7,148 nucleotides of DNA from Prevotellaceae bacterium (GTDB taxonomy: Bacteria; Bacteroidota; Bacteroidia; Bacteroidales; UBA932), in NCBI GenBank assembly GCA_031264875.1, contig JAISDK010000231.1:1-7148 (forward strand), given 5' to 3'. The translations under genes were made by a program, and so were the position numbers. Numbering within the stretch: the first letter of the stretch is position 1; each line of letters opens with the position of its first letter. Positions 1 through 6,308 of the stretch are shown here, in pieces. The notes under the pieces are model-generated. The model ran no database searches. It was not told the origin of the DNA and was given only the letters and a program-made list of their open reading frames with translations.

Positions 1-1295
1 TGACGCACGACTACTTCAAAAACATAAAATTTGACGCAAGCGCCAACGTCAAGAATTTTCTGAGCATAAACACAAAAAACATTGATAATCCCTTATTTTA
101 CGGAACCGCCTACACTTCGGGAGTCGTCAATTTTACCGGAAATCCCGATTTGATTAACCTGGCCATCACTGCCGAAACAAATTCAAATTCATTTTTCTAC
201 ATCCCGCTGTCATCGACATCCCAGGTCAAGGAATCCGATTTTCTTACTTTCGTCAACAATGACGCGGATTCAACCGGCGTCGAACAGGACGAACAGCCCG
301 AAACACTTTCGAACAAGCAGTCGAACATCAAGCTCGGATTCGATTTGGCCGTAACTCCCGGAGCGGAAATACAAATACTTATCGACCCCAAAGTAGGCGA
401 CATCCTTAGAGCCCGCGGCAGCGGAAACCTTAAAATAAACGTCGATCCGGCGCTGGAACTTTTCAACATCACGGGCGATTATTCGATTGAAGAAGGCGAC
501 TACAATTTTACTCTCCCCAATTTCAGCATCGTATCCCGCAAATTCATAATAAACCGCGGCAGCAGAATACGTTTCAACGGAGATATTGCCGATGCGGAGC
601 TGAATGTCACGGCCTCGTATAAGGAACGCGTATCGCTGGCAAGCCTTTTTCCCGATGACAGCTTGAGAAATCACCCTGTTGAATGTCAAATATTCATAAC
701 AGGAAGAATGACTAACCCCCTCCTGAAATTCAACGTGGATATCCACGACATAGACCCCGAAAAAAAGGCTCAGTTTGCAAACCTCGTCAATACGGACGAA
801 AAAATGACACGCCAGTTCCTTTCACTCCTTGTACTCAAGGCATTTTTACCCGAACAGAATTTCGCTACTCAGGATTTGGGTTCCACAACACTGATGTACA
901 ATGCTTCGGAACTGCTGTCGGGACAGATAGGAAACCTGATATCCATGTTCAATCTGCCCATACCCCTGGACGTCAATGTCGATTACAGCGCCAACGCCCA
1001 TAACAACACTGGGACGGGTTTCGGAATCGATGTAAGCACTCAGCTTTTCGACAGGGTGATACTCAATGGAAGCGCCAGCAACACAACTACGTCAAACAGG
1101 AGCTTTATCGGAGATATTGAAATGGAAGTGCTGCTGGGAAAAAATGAAAATACACGGTTCAAAGTCTTTTCCAAGTCGCGGGACTATTTTTCCGACGACA
1201 TGGAAAGCAACAGAAATGGTATAGGACTTTCATACCGTTCTCAATTTAACAAGTTTATCGATATTTTCCGCCGCAAGAAAAAGAAGGACAAATAA
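1..1295 (+). CDS. TamB-like translocation and assembly protein, C-terminal part (5' end outside window)
   Basis: The reading frame is open from base 3 to the TAA at 1293-1295, so this is the 3' end of a longer gene. The TTG at 150 lies inside it and is not a start. The visible 430 or so residues look like the C-terminal TamB (DUF490) domain of Bacteroidota: repeated beta-strand-rich stretches (GDYSIEEGDYNFTLPNFSIVSRKFIINRG is the type of segment, near 475-560), a segment FLSLLVLKAFLP, then ASELLSGQIGNLISMF, strands containing STQLFDRVILNGSAS, and a basic tail RRKKKKDK. Members are inner-membrane-anchored periplasmic proteins, usually well over 1000 residues, that help move lipids or outer-membrane proteins across the periplasm. 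Family membership is inferred from pattern and from the conserved C-terminal end; the N-terminal anchor cannot be seen. The next gene starts 14 bases downstream, so the two may be cotranscribed. Confidence 0.85.
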   Translation, partial: THDYFKNIKFDASANVKNFLSINTKNIDNPLFYGTAYTSGVVNFTGNPDLINLAITAETNSNSFFYIPLSSTSQVKESDFLTFVNNDADSTGVEQDEQPETLSNKQSNIKLGFDLAVTPGAEIQILIDPKVGDILRARGSGNLKINVDPALELFNITGDYSIEEGDYNFTLPNFSIVSRKFIINRGSRIRFNGDIADAELNVTASYKERVSLASLFPDDSLRNHPVECQIFITGRMTNPLLKFNVDIHDIDPEKKAQFANLVNTDEKMTRQFLSLLVLKAFLPEQNFATQDLGSTTLMYNASELLSGQIGNLISMFNLPIPLDVNVDYSANAHNNTGTGFGIDVSTQLFDRVILNGSASNTTTSNRSFIGDIEMEVLLGKNENTRFKVFSKSRDYFSDDMESNRNGIGLSYRSQFNKFIDIFRRKKKKDK

Positions 1296-1309
1296 AAAAA
1301 ACGACAAAA

Positions 1310-2332
1310 TTGAAAAGACAGATATCGAAATATAATTCCTTATTCTTCACATTGCTTGCCTGTTTGCTGACAATACTGTTCGTAGCAGACTTAATGGTCG
1401 GTTCCGTTGACCTTTCGCTGAAGGACATTTGGGATTCGTTTATGGGAGAAGAGATAAACGCCTCGAAAATACTGTATAAATTCAGGCTGCCAAAAGCCTG
1501 TGTAGCCGTCTTTACGGGAATTTCACTGTCGGTTGCAGGCCTGCAGATGCAGACGATTTTCAGAAATCCTCTGGCCGACCCGTACATCCTTGGCGTCAGT
1601 TCGGGAGCCGGACTGGGGGTAGCGCTGTTCATTATGGGCGCATCGTCGTTTGCCATAGTCGAATCCTTACGGGATTTGGGGACGTATGCGGCTGCTTTGT
1701 GCGGCTCGTCGATTGTTTTGATACTCATACTGCTTGTCTCGACCCGGGTAAAGGACGTGATGTCGATACTGATACTCGGAGTGATGTTCGGCAGTGGCAT
1801 ATCTGCTGTAATCAGCATTTTGCAGTACTTCAGCGCCAGCGCCGGAGTCAAAGCATACGTGATATGGACCATGGGCAGTCTGGGTTCGGTACCGTCCGAC
1901 AAAATTCCGCTTATGGGATATGCCTTGCTCGCAGGCGTCCTGATAGCGATATATTCTATCAAGCCACTGAATGTGCTCTTATTAGGCGAAAATTATGCTA
2001 AAAGCATGGGCGTAAACATTCAGCGTTCACGCAACATTGTGTTCTTCGGAACAAGCTTATTGACGGGAACGGCTACAGCTTTCTGCGGTCCAATAGGTTT
2101 TATAGGAATTGCCGTTCCGCATCTTACCAGAATGTTGTTCCGTCAGGCCGACCACCGTGTTCTTATGCCCGGAACGATGCTGACAGGAGCATGTATAATG
2201 CTTTTGTGCGATATCCTGTCTCAATGTATTATTAAGGATGTGGCTTTGCCGATAAACTCTATCACCGCATTGCTCGGTATCCCTGTAATTATCTTTGTTA
2301 TCGCAGGATATAATATAAAACGAAACAATTGA
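1310..2332 (+). CDS. FecCD/BtuC-family ABC transporter permease
   Basis: This 340-residue protein has the length and segment order of FecCD/BtuC inner-membrane permeases, which import iron complexes, haem or cobalamin with a FecE/BtuD ATPase and a binding protein. Family signatures are clear: LPKACVAVFTGISLSVAG followed by RNPLADPYILGVSSGAGLG in the first third, and GPIGFIGIAVPHLTRMLF, the cytoplasmic loop that contacts the ATPase, near residues 260-278. LPINSITALLGIPVIIFVI closes the protein. About ten hydrophobic helices can be counted. The start is TTG at 1310: the frame has a stop at 1247 and no ATG between, while the next ATG (residue 29) would remove the first helix. No ATPase or binding-protein gene lies nearby in the window, so the substrate cannot be told. 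The gene ends before a strong terminator at 2366-2398. Confidence 0.93.
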   Translation: MKRQISKYNSLFFTLLACLLTILFVADLMVGSVDLSLKDIWDSFMGEEINASKILYKFRLPKACVAVFTGISLSVAGLQMQTIFRNPLADPYILGVSSGAGLGVALFIMGASSFAIVESLRDLGTYAAALCGSSIVLILILLVSTRVKDVMSILILGVMFGSGISAVISILQYFSASAGVKAYVIWTMGSLGSVPSDKIPLMGYALLAGVLIAIYSIKPLNVLLLGENYAKSMGVNIQRSRNIVFFGTSLLTGTATAFCGPIGFIGIAVPHLTRMLFRQADHRVLMPGTMLTGACIMLLCDILSQCIIKDVALPINSITALLGIPVIIFVIAGYNIKRNN

Positions 2333-2365
2333 AATTTTAGCGATGCAATGATGTTGTATATTAAT

Positions 2366-2398
2366 GAGAAGAGGTTAAAACAGCCTTTTCTCTTTTTT
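2366..2398 (+). terminator. Intrinsic terminator after the FecCD permease
   Basis: The left arm GAGAAGAGG (2366-2374) pairs with CCTTTTCTC (2384-2392) across a 9-base loop, giving 9 bp with one G-U pair. It is followed at once by six T (2393-2398). It lies 34 bases after the permease stop and would end the tamB-permease transcript. Confidence 0.85.
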
Positions 2399-2656
2399 AT
2401 AGAAAGAGCATCATGAAAAAGACTGTTTATTTTTTTTCTTTCGTTCTGTTTACATATCCTGCCTGCGCAGACAGGGATAATATGGAACATTTTCCATCCC
2501 GCAACGAACCGTACTGATTTATATGGCTGCGGATAACAACTTAAGTACTCACGGAAAATTAATGTTATATTGTCTTCCAACATTTAGTAAAATGTCGTTA
2601 ATGTTACGGTCAAAGCTATTAAATTCTTTGCATGCATTTAAAGGAAGCTGGCGGTG

Positions 2657-2664
2657 TACATTTG
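2657..2664 (+). promoter_or_regulatory. Bacteroidota-type -7 element (TACATTTG) before the repeat ORF
   Basis: TACATTTG matches the Bacteroidota -7 consensus TAnnTTTG and ends 10 bases before the ATG at 2675. A TTTG (2628-2631) lies 25 to 26 bases upstream, rather far for the -33 element, so that half of the promoter is weak. The match could be chance, but its place directly before an ORF argues for function. Confidence 0.4.
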
Positions 2665-2674
2665 ACTGCGTAGC

Positions 2675-2878
2675 ATGAATAAAAATGCTGAAGCCATGGC
2701 TTTCGACACTGAAGCTATGGCTTCCGATGCTAAAGCCATGGCTTCCGACGCTAAAGCCATGGCTTCCGACGCTGAAGCCATGGCTTTCGATACTGAAGCC
2801 ATGGCTTTCGACGCTAAAGCCATGGCTTTCGACGCTAAAGCCATAGCCTCTGATGCTGAAGCTATAGTTTCTTATTAA
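2675..2878 (+). CDS. Small heptad-repeat protein (67 residues), unrecognised
   Basis: I do not recognise a family. After MNKNA the product is nine near-identical heptads of the form E/K-A-M-A-F/S-D-A/T, ending EAIVSY. It is almost entirely Ala, Met, Asp, Glu, Lys, Phe and Ser, with no signal peptide and no membrane segment. A regular seven-residue period with small hydrophobic positions could form a helical or coiled-coil-like rod, but this is inference. ATG 2675 is chosen because it lies 10 bases after a TAnnTTTG element and starts just before the first repeat. The opposite strand is also open through the array because a 21-bp unit without stops stays open in a given frame, so an open frame alone is weak evidence for coding. 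It lies between the two halves of a broken C11 peptidase gene. Confidence 0.35.
   Translation: MNKNAEAMAFDTEAMASDAKAMASDAKAMASDAEAMAFDTEAMAFDAKAMAFDAKAIASDAEAIVSY
2689..2877. repeat. Nine tandem 21-bp units with a palindromic core
   Basis: Units start at 2689, 2710, 2731, 2752, 2773, 2794, 2815, 2836 and 2857. Each has a core AAGCCATGGCTT, a perfect 12-bp palindrome in units 1 and 3-7, with one change in unit 2 and more in units 8 and 9. The spacer is of the type CGACGCT or CGATACT. Units are directly adjoining with no variable spacers, so this is not CRISPR. The bases opening each unit follow the order TGAA, TGAA, TAAA, TAAA, TGAA, TGAA, TAAA, TAAA, TGAA, and units 1 and 5 both end in AC. 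Units 5-8 therefore look like a duplicate of units 1-4 (84-bp higher-order period). Units 8 and 9 are the most decayed. Confidence 0.97.
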
Positions 2879-3407
2879 TGAATTGAAATCGCTCGTATCT
2901 GTTTCTGTTTACTTCTGTTCCTGGTTATGCCGAAATAGCACAAAACTATATGAACTATTACAAAAATCAGACAGGAAACTTACAGTCTGCATCTATTACA
3001 GTTGTTGATACAAAGCAATTGGAAGAGCTGGCAGATATATTGAGAGAAACAGCAAGAGAAGACATGATTCCGCCTGATAGGGAATCCGTACAAAAATATG
3101 ACATGCGGGAACATACCGTTTTCTATGACATGCAGGATTATCTGTCACAGGCAATACAAAACCCGAATCGTGTAACTTTACTGAAGCAGCAAATTGCGAG
3201 AACAGTAAAATATCACGATTATACTCCATATTTTTTAGAAAAATTGGCAATCGAAAGAAGTTGCGGTATGAGTATTTATGTTTTATCATTTATTGACAGT
3301 CATTTAGAGAATCAATATCGACAATTGGACTGGTATGGAATAATTTATTGTACTTTTGCATACGATTATAAATACATAGCAAACTAATTAAAATTTACGT
3401 TAAAGGT

Positions 3408-4088
3408 ATGAATTTAGTTAAAAATAAGACATTTAATATCTATTGTGACGAAAGTTGCCATATAGAGAACGACCACAAAACTTTTATGTTTCTAGGGTCT
3501 ATAAGTTCAGCTTATAATCAGGTACGACTGCACACTGATCAAATAAACGAGTTGAAAAAGAAACATAATTTTTATGCTGAAATAAAATGGTCGAAGGTAT
3601 CGCAGTCGAAACTTCATTTCTATTCCGAATTGATTGATTATTTTTTTGCTACCGATTTGAAATTTCGTGCTATTAGTATTGAAAAAGCGAAAATAAATAA
3701 TACTGTATTGGGACAAACATATGATGATTTTTATTACAAAATGTATTATCAGTTTCTTAACCATAAAGTTAATATTCGGTATTCCTACAATGTCTATATC
3801 GACATAAAAGATACTTTAAGCGCCTGTAAAGTCCGTAGATTAAGAGAGCTGCTGAATATAAAATATGGAGTTTTCCGAAATGTGCAAAATATCCATTCGC
3901 ACGAAAGTATCCTAATGCAATTTGCCGATTTCCTGACCGGTGCAATATCTTACTATAAAAACGACATAAAAAAACAAAATCTGGCAAAAGTGCAATTGGC
4001 AGAACGAATTATCAAAAAATCAGGCTGTGACATTGACAGTACCGGTTATTCCGAAAAATTAAACCTGTTTTTTATTGAATTGGAATAG
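3408..4088 (+). CDS. DUF3800 domain protein (probable RNase H-fold)
   Basis: This 226-residue protein has the layout of DUF3800, a family with a predicted RNase H-like fold that is common in accessory and defence-related regions; its biochemical role is not settled. Visible family points are the first strand IYCDES with Asp14-Glu15-Ser16, then AEIKWSK with Glu58 and Lys60, a central strand YNVYIDIKDT with Asp132, and the C-terminal SILMQFADFLTGAISY with Gln171 and Asp174. The spaced acidic residues would suit a metal-dependent nuclease site, which is inference. Length is normal and the gene looks intact. A sample at 3421-3480 is about 30% G+C, against about 52% at 361-420 in tamB, so it was probably acquired. 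ATG 3408 lies 20 bases after the C11 remnant's stop; no clear promoter is visible there. The next gene starts one base after its stop, a sign of translational coupling. Confidence 0.82.
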   Translation: MNLVKNKTFNIYCDESCHIENDHKTFMFLGSISSAYNQVRLHTDQINELKKKHNFYAEIKWSKVSQSKLHFYSELIDYFFATDLKFRAISIEKAKINNTVLGQTYDDFYYKMYYQFLNHKVNIRYSYNVYIDIKDTLSACKVRRLRELLNIKYGVFRNVQNIHSHESILMQFADFLTGAISYYKNDIKKQNLAKVQLAERIIKKSGCDIDSTGYSEKLNLFFIELE

Positions 4089-4089
4089 T

Positions 4090-4587
4090 ATGCCACTGAA
4101 TTTATTAAAAAAATATAACATTGCTTCAATGAATGAATTACAACGTAAAAAATCACTGAAAAATGTGTTTGACAGGGATATAGTGGGCAATCCCGATTTT
4201 TCATTTCGAACAAAACGGATAAATCCAACGTTTGCCGCCGGTCAAGAGCCAATGGAACGACTTTATACTCATTTAACTACTGTTAAAACAGACAAATCTA
4301 CCAACAGGAGGGAATTTGATATGGCTCGTTCGATACGGCTGCATTGGATTAAATATCATATACAGGAGAACAAAAAGGATGATATGTATGTATTTTCTGT
4401 TGCTGAACCAAACGGAACACGCACATATATCTATGATAAAGACGAGTTTTATGTGATTGTTTTAGAACCGATGCGCAGGAAAGACGAATATTATTTACTT
4501 ACAGCTTACTATCTTGAAGACAAGGACAAGGCAAGAGATAAAATGATGAAAAAATTTGAAAGGAGATTGCCCGATGATCCTGTATGA
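4090..4587 (+). CDS. Putative BECR-fold (barnase/EndoU/colicin-like) ribonuclease-like protein
   Basis: The product is 165 residues, cytoplasmic by composition. I have no firm family name. The C-terminal half has a pattern I associate with phage- and plasmid-borne BECR-type nuclease-like domains: MARSIRLHWIKYHIQEN (78-94), a strand MYVFSV, RTYIYDKDEFYVIVLEP (111-127) and YYLLTAYYLEDKDKAR (134-149), ending in a basic helix. His85, Trp86, Arg83 and Thr138 are possible active-site residues by analogy only. The N-terminal 75 residues are basic and could be a linker or partner-binding part. The start is ATG 4090, one base after the DUF3800 stop; a TTG at 4075 in the same frame would overlap that gene and is less likely. 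An AGGAGG at 4306-4311 precedes an in-frame ATG at 4321. The gene is closed by the hairpin at 4594-4624. Existence of the gene is more certain than the function. Confidence 0.6.
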   Translation: MPLNLLKKYNIASMNELQRKKSLKNVFDRDIVGNPDFSFRTKRINPTFAAGQEPMERLYTHLTTVKTDKSTNRREFDMARSIRLHWIKYHIQENKKDDMYVFSVAEPNGTRTYIYDKDEFYVIVLEPMRRKDEYYLLTAYYLEDKDKARDKMMKKFERRLPDDPV

Positions 4588-4592
4588 AAAGC

Positions 4593-4655
4593 AAAAAACG
4601 CAAGACTTCGAGGTCCGCGTTTTTCGATTTCCTTTTCTCAAATGAGAAATGAACT
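4593..4655 (-). ncRNA. Candidate small RNA of about 60 nt
   Basis: A minus-strand TACTTTTG element at 4669-4662 predicts a start near 4655. The predicted transcript has no ATG. It holds a hairpin with perfect 7-bp arms (TTTCTCA and TGAGAAA, 4634-4649) and then the terminator hairpin with six T. Promoter, hairpin and terminator fit together in about 60 bases, as in small regulatory RNAs. Its 3' end lies next to the end of the plus-strand BECR-like gene. It could instead be the promoter remnant of a lost minus-strand gene. Confidence 0.4.
4594..4624. terminator. Bidirectional intrinsic terminator
   Basis: AAAAACGC (4594-4601) and GCGTTTTT (4617-4624) form an 8-bp stem, extended inside by GAC/GTC around TTCGAG. 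Read on the plus strand it gives a T-run after the stem and lies 6 bases after the stop of the BECR-like gene. Read on the minus strand it ends in six T (4598-4593), so it can also end a transcript coming from 4655. Confidence 0.8.
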
Positions 4656-4661
4656 TGGCCG

Positions 4662-4669
4662 CAAAAGTA
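4662..4669 (-). promoter_or_regulatory. Bacteroidota -7 element (TACTTTTG)
   Basis: On the minus strand this reads TACTTTTGCGG, matching TAnnTTTG and sharing eleven bases with the ruvX promoter at 6744-6734. TTTG -33 candidates lie upstream with gaps of 17 bases (4690-4687) and 22 bases (4695-4692). It points away from the minus-strand operon, into a stretch without a minus-strand gene. Confidence 0.6.
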
Positions 4670-4772
4670 CAACTTTTTTTTTATTCCAAAACAAATTTAT
4701 TAACAGCTCCTCCAAAAAAGAAATATGATAAACTGATTTTCATGTTACACAATAACTGTAGTTTAATTATAA

Positions 4773-5723
4773 TCAATAAAATAATCTTCCGCTTCCTTCT
4801 TTGACAAAATTAACGCATACATCGGAAAGCGTGTCGATGCTTTCCACCTGAGCCAGACTATAGTTCAGTTGGGCAATCTCCAGAACGTCGGAAGAATTGA
4901 ATATTGCCAGATAATTTTGCCCGTGCATAATGGAGCTGTAATCTGTAGATATTGTAGATATTGCATATTTTCTACTGCCTCTGACCGATATTTCGAATGG
5001 TCGTCCCTTACCGACATAGTCAAACAGTTCGCGATTGATATTAGTGATAATATTCCCGAAATGGTCAATAAAAATAACGTTTCCCGAAATGCTGTCATTG
5101 GAATAGGTAGCTTTCAGGTTTTGCTTCTCCATATTAATTTTCACCGGCTTTCCCAGCATTGCGATATCTTTTTCATTCATTATATGGCTGATAACCGTCG
5201 CAAAAATCTTGATGGCCGAGAATCCCGAAAATCTTTTAGGACTGCTCAATTCCAGATCGGGATCAAAGAACAGTTTTGGAACTAAATCAGGGATAAACTT
5301 ATACAGCATTTCGGGCACAAGCTCGTATGCAAATTCAGGATTACATTCGTCAAAAACAATATTGTAAAGTCCATTGTCGGCGCCTACGAAATAATGACCG
5401 TTGTGCTTAACCAGAAGTATTTTGTTTGTATCGGAAGGCTCGCTGTTTACTCCTATCAGGTGTATGGCGCCTGCCGGAAAAAACGGATATGTGGTACGCA
5501 AAATGTAACCTGTTTGCAACAGGCTGAATGCTTGAACAGTATTGCAAATATCAAAAATCTCGATGTTTGCCGACAGTTGTCTTAAACAGCCTTTTAACTG
5601 AGCAACATAGTGGTCGCCAATAAGATATACCTGAGGAATATCCATATCCTTGAGTACTCTTGCATAATAGCTTTTATCCATCCAGTCAGTTGTTAAAGTT
5701 ACTATTTGTTTATGATCAGACAT
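4773..5723 (-). CDS. SAM hydroxide adenosyltransferase (DUF62/SAM hydrolase family)
   Basis: The 316-residue product belongs to the DUF62 family, whose studied members split S-adenosylmethionine with water to adenosine and methionine in the cytoplasm; relatives include fluorinase and chlorinase. Visible marks are IVTLTTDW at residues 7-14, DHYVAQLKG at 37-45, FFPAGAIHLIGVNSE near 81-95, GADNG at 113-117 and, in the C-terminal barrel domain, GNVIFIDHFGNIITNI at 213-228. Length is a little above the usual 260-300. About 20 extra residues separate TTDW from DHYV, where most members have only two or three. The Asp-Arg-His set described in archaeal members cannot be placed with confidence: Asp58 is a candidate, the Arg is not obvious. 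ATG 5723 lies 20 bases after the def stop, so it is the last gene of the ruvX-def operon. Confidence 0.87.
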   Translation of the reverse strand: MSDHKQIVTLTTDWMDKSYYARVLKDMDIPQVYLIGDHYVAQLKGCLRQLSANIEIFDICNTVQAFSLLQTGYILRTTYPFFPAGAIHLIGVNSEPSDTNKILLVKHNGHYFVGADNGLYNIVFDECNPEFAYELVPEMLYKFIPDLVPKLFFDPDLELSSPKRFSGFSAIKIFATVISHIMNEKDIAMLGKPVKINMEKQNLKATYSNDSISGNVIFIDHFGNIITNINRELFDYVGKGRPFEISVRGSRKYAISTISTDYSSIMHGQNYLAIFNSSDVLEIAQLNYSLAQVESIDTLSDVCVNFVKEGSGRLFY

Positions 5724-5743
5724 ATCTGTTACTGAATTTTAGT

Positions 5744-6295
5744 TTAATTTATTCGAGAACTGTATGAAGGCCTGTCTTTCCCGTCTTTGATATTGTTGAG
5801 TTTGCGTTTCAGCAGTTTTTTTTTCAGCTGTGACATCCGGTCGGTAAACAATATTTGCTCAATGTGGTCATACTCATGCTGAATGATGCGCGAGACTATT
5901 CCGTCGTAAACATCGGTATGTTCAGTGAAATTTTCGTCAAAGTAATTTATTTTCACAATACTGTCTCTTACAATATCTTCTCTTATCTTCGGCACACTGA
6001 GACAGCCCTCGCTGTAAGTGAAAGGGTCTCCGTATGTTTCGATAATTGAAGGATTTATGAATGTTTTTTTAAATTCTTTGGCTTCAGGATACTCATCGGC
6101 CATTGCACTGGCATCGACAATAAACAGGCGTATTGACCTGCCAACCTGAGGCGCCGCCAGTCCCACTCCTTCGGCATTGTACATTGTTTCATACATGTTG
6201 TCAATCAACTGTTTCAAGTCTGCATAATCGGGTGTTACAAGCTCCGTTTTTTTGCGTAAAACATCCGACCCGTACAGGTAAATTTGTAGTATCAT
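5744..6295 (-). CDS. def: Peptide deformylase
   Basis: The 183-residue enzyme removes the formyl group from the N-terminal methionine of new proteins as they leave the ribosome. All three family motifs are intact: GVGLAAPQ (residues 43-50), EGCLS (96-100) with metal-binding Cys98, and HEYDH (140-144) with metal-binding His140 and His144 and catalytic Glu141. After HEYDH the usual L-x-G-x-L-F is IEQILF, so the common Gly is a Gln here. Length is typical of Bacteroidota. ATG 6295 is 13 bases after the ruvX stop, and the next gene follows after 20 bases; all three are likely one transcript from the promoter at 6744. Confidence 0.97.
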   Translation of the reverse strand: MILQIYLYGSDVLRKKTELVTPDYADLKQLIDNMYETMYNAEGVGLAAPQVGRSIRLFIVDASAMADEYPEAKEFKKTFINPSIIETYGDPFTYSEGCLSVPKIREDIVRDSIVKINYFDENFTEHTDVYDGIVSRIIQHEYDHIEQILFTDRMSQLKKKLLKRKLNNIKDGKDRPSYSSRIN

Positions 6296-6308
6296 TTTTA
6301 TTAAAACT

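Larger units (their letters stand above)
2413..3387 (+). pseudogene. Broken C11 (clostripain-like) peptidase lipoprotein gene
   Basis: Two ends of one peptidase gene can be recognised. The 5' end starts at ATG 2413 with a signal peptide, MKKTVYFFSFVLFTYPAC, whose Cys could be a lipidation site, and stops at TGA 2515-2517. In another frame, from about 2499, the sequence reads PQRTVLIYMAADNNLSTHG, the hallmark N-terminal strand of Bacteroidota C11 peptidases, so there is a frameshift between about 2480 and 2500. The match fades after about 2560. The 3' end is open from 2887 to 3387 and gives PGYAEIAQNYMNYYKNQTG, QSASITVVDTKQLEELAD, FYDMQDYL, YHDYTPYFLEKL, CGMSIYV and QLDWYGIIY, all in family order. 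The central part with the His-Cys dyad (SHG and DAC motifs in the family) is absent; a 21-bp repeat array lies there instead. A 145-residue frame from ATG 2950 survives, but without the catalytic core it should not be an active protease. Confidence 0.78.

Noticed and set aside
1255..1962. Long minus-strand open frame (235 codons) across the permease gene
   Set aside because: It is antisense to a clear FecCD gene and shows no recognisable motif.
2413..2517. A separate 34-residue lipoprotein
   Set aside because: The downstream frame carries RTVLIYMAADNN directly where the C11 family has it after the signal peptide, so a frameshifted gene start explains it better.
2638..2844. Minus-strand open frame through the 21-bp array
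   Set aside because: A stop-free unit whose length is a multiple of three stays open in a given frame across the array, and no minus-strand promoter element is seen ahead of it.
2689..2877. CRISPR array
   Set aside because: Units are directly adjoining, with no unique spacers and no cas genes in the window.
4075..4092. TTG 4075 as start of the BECR-like gene
   Set aside because: ATG 4090 in the same frame follows the DUF3800 stop by one base and is the better start.
4729..4765. TAAACT/AGTTTA inverted repeat after the DUF62 gene as operon terminator
   Set aside because: Six AT-rich pairs across a 25-base loop with no proper T-run; I see no convincing terminator for the minus-strand operon here.
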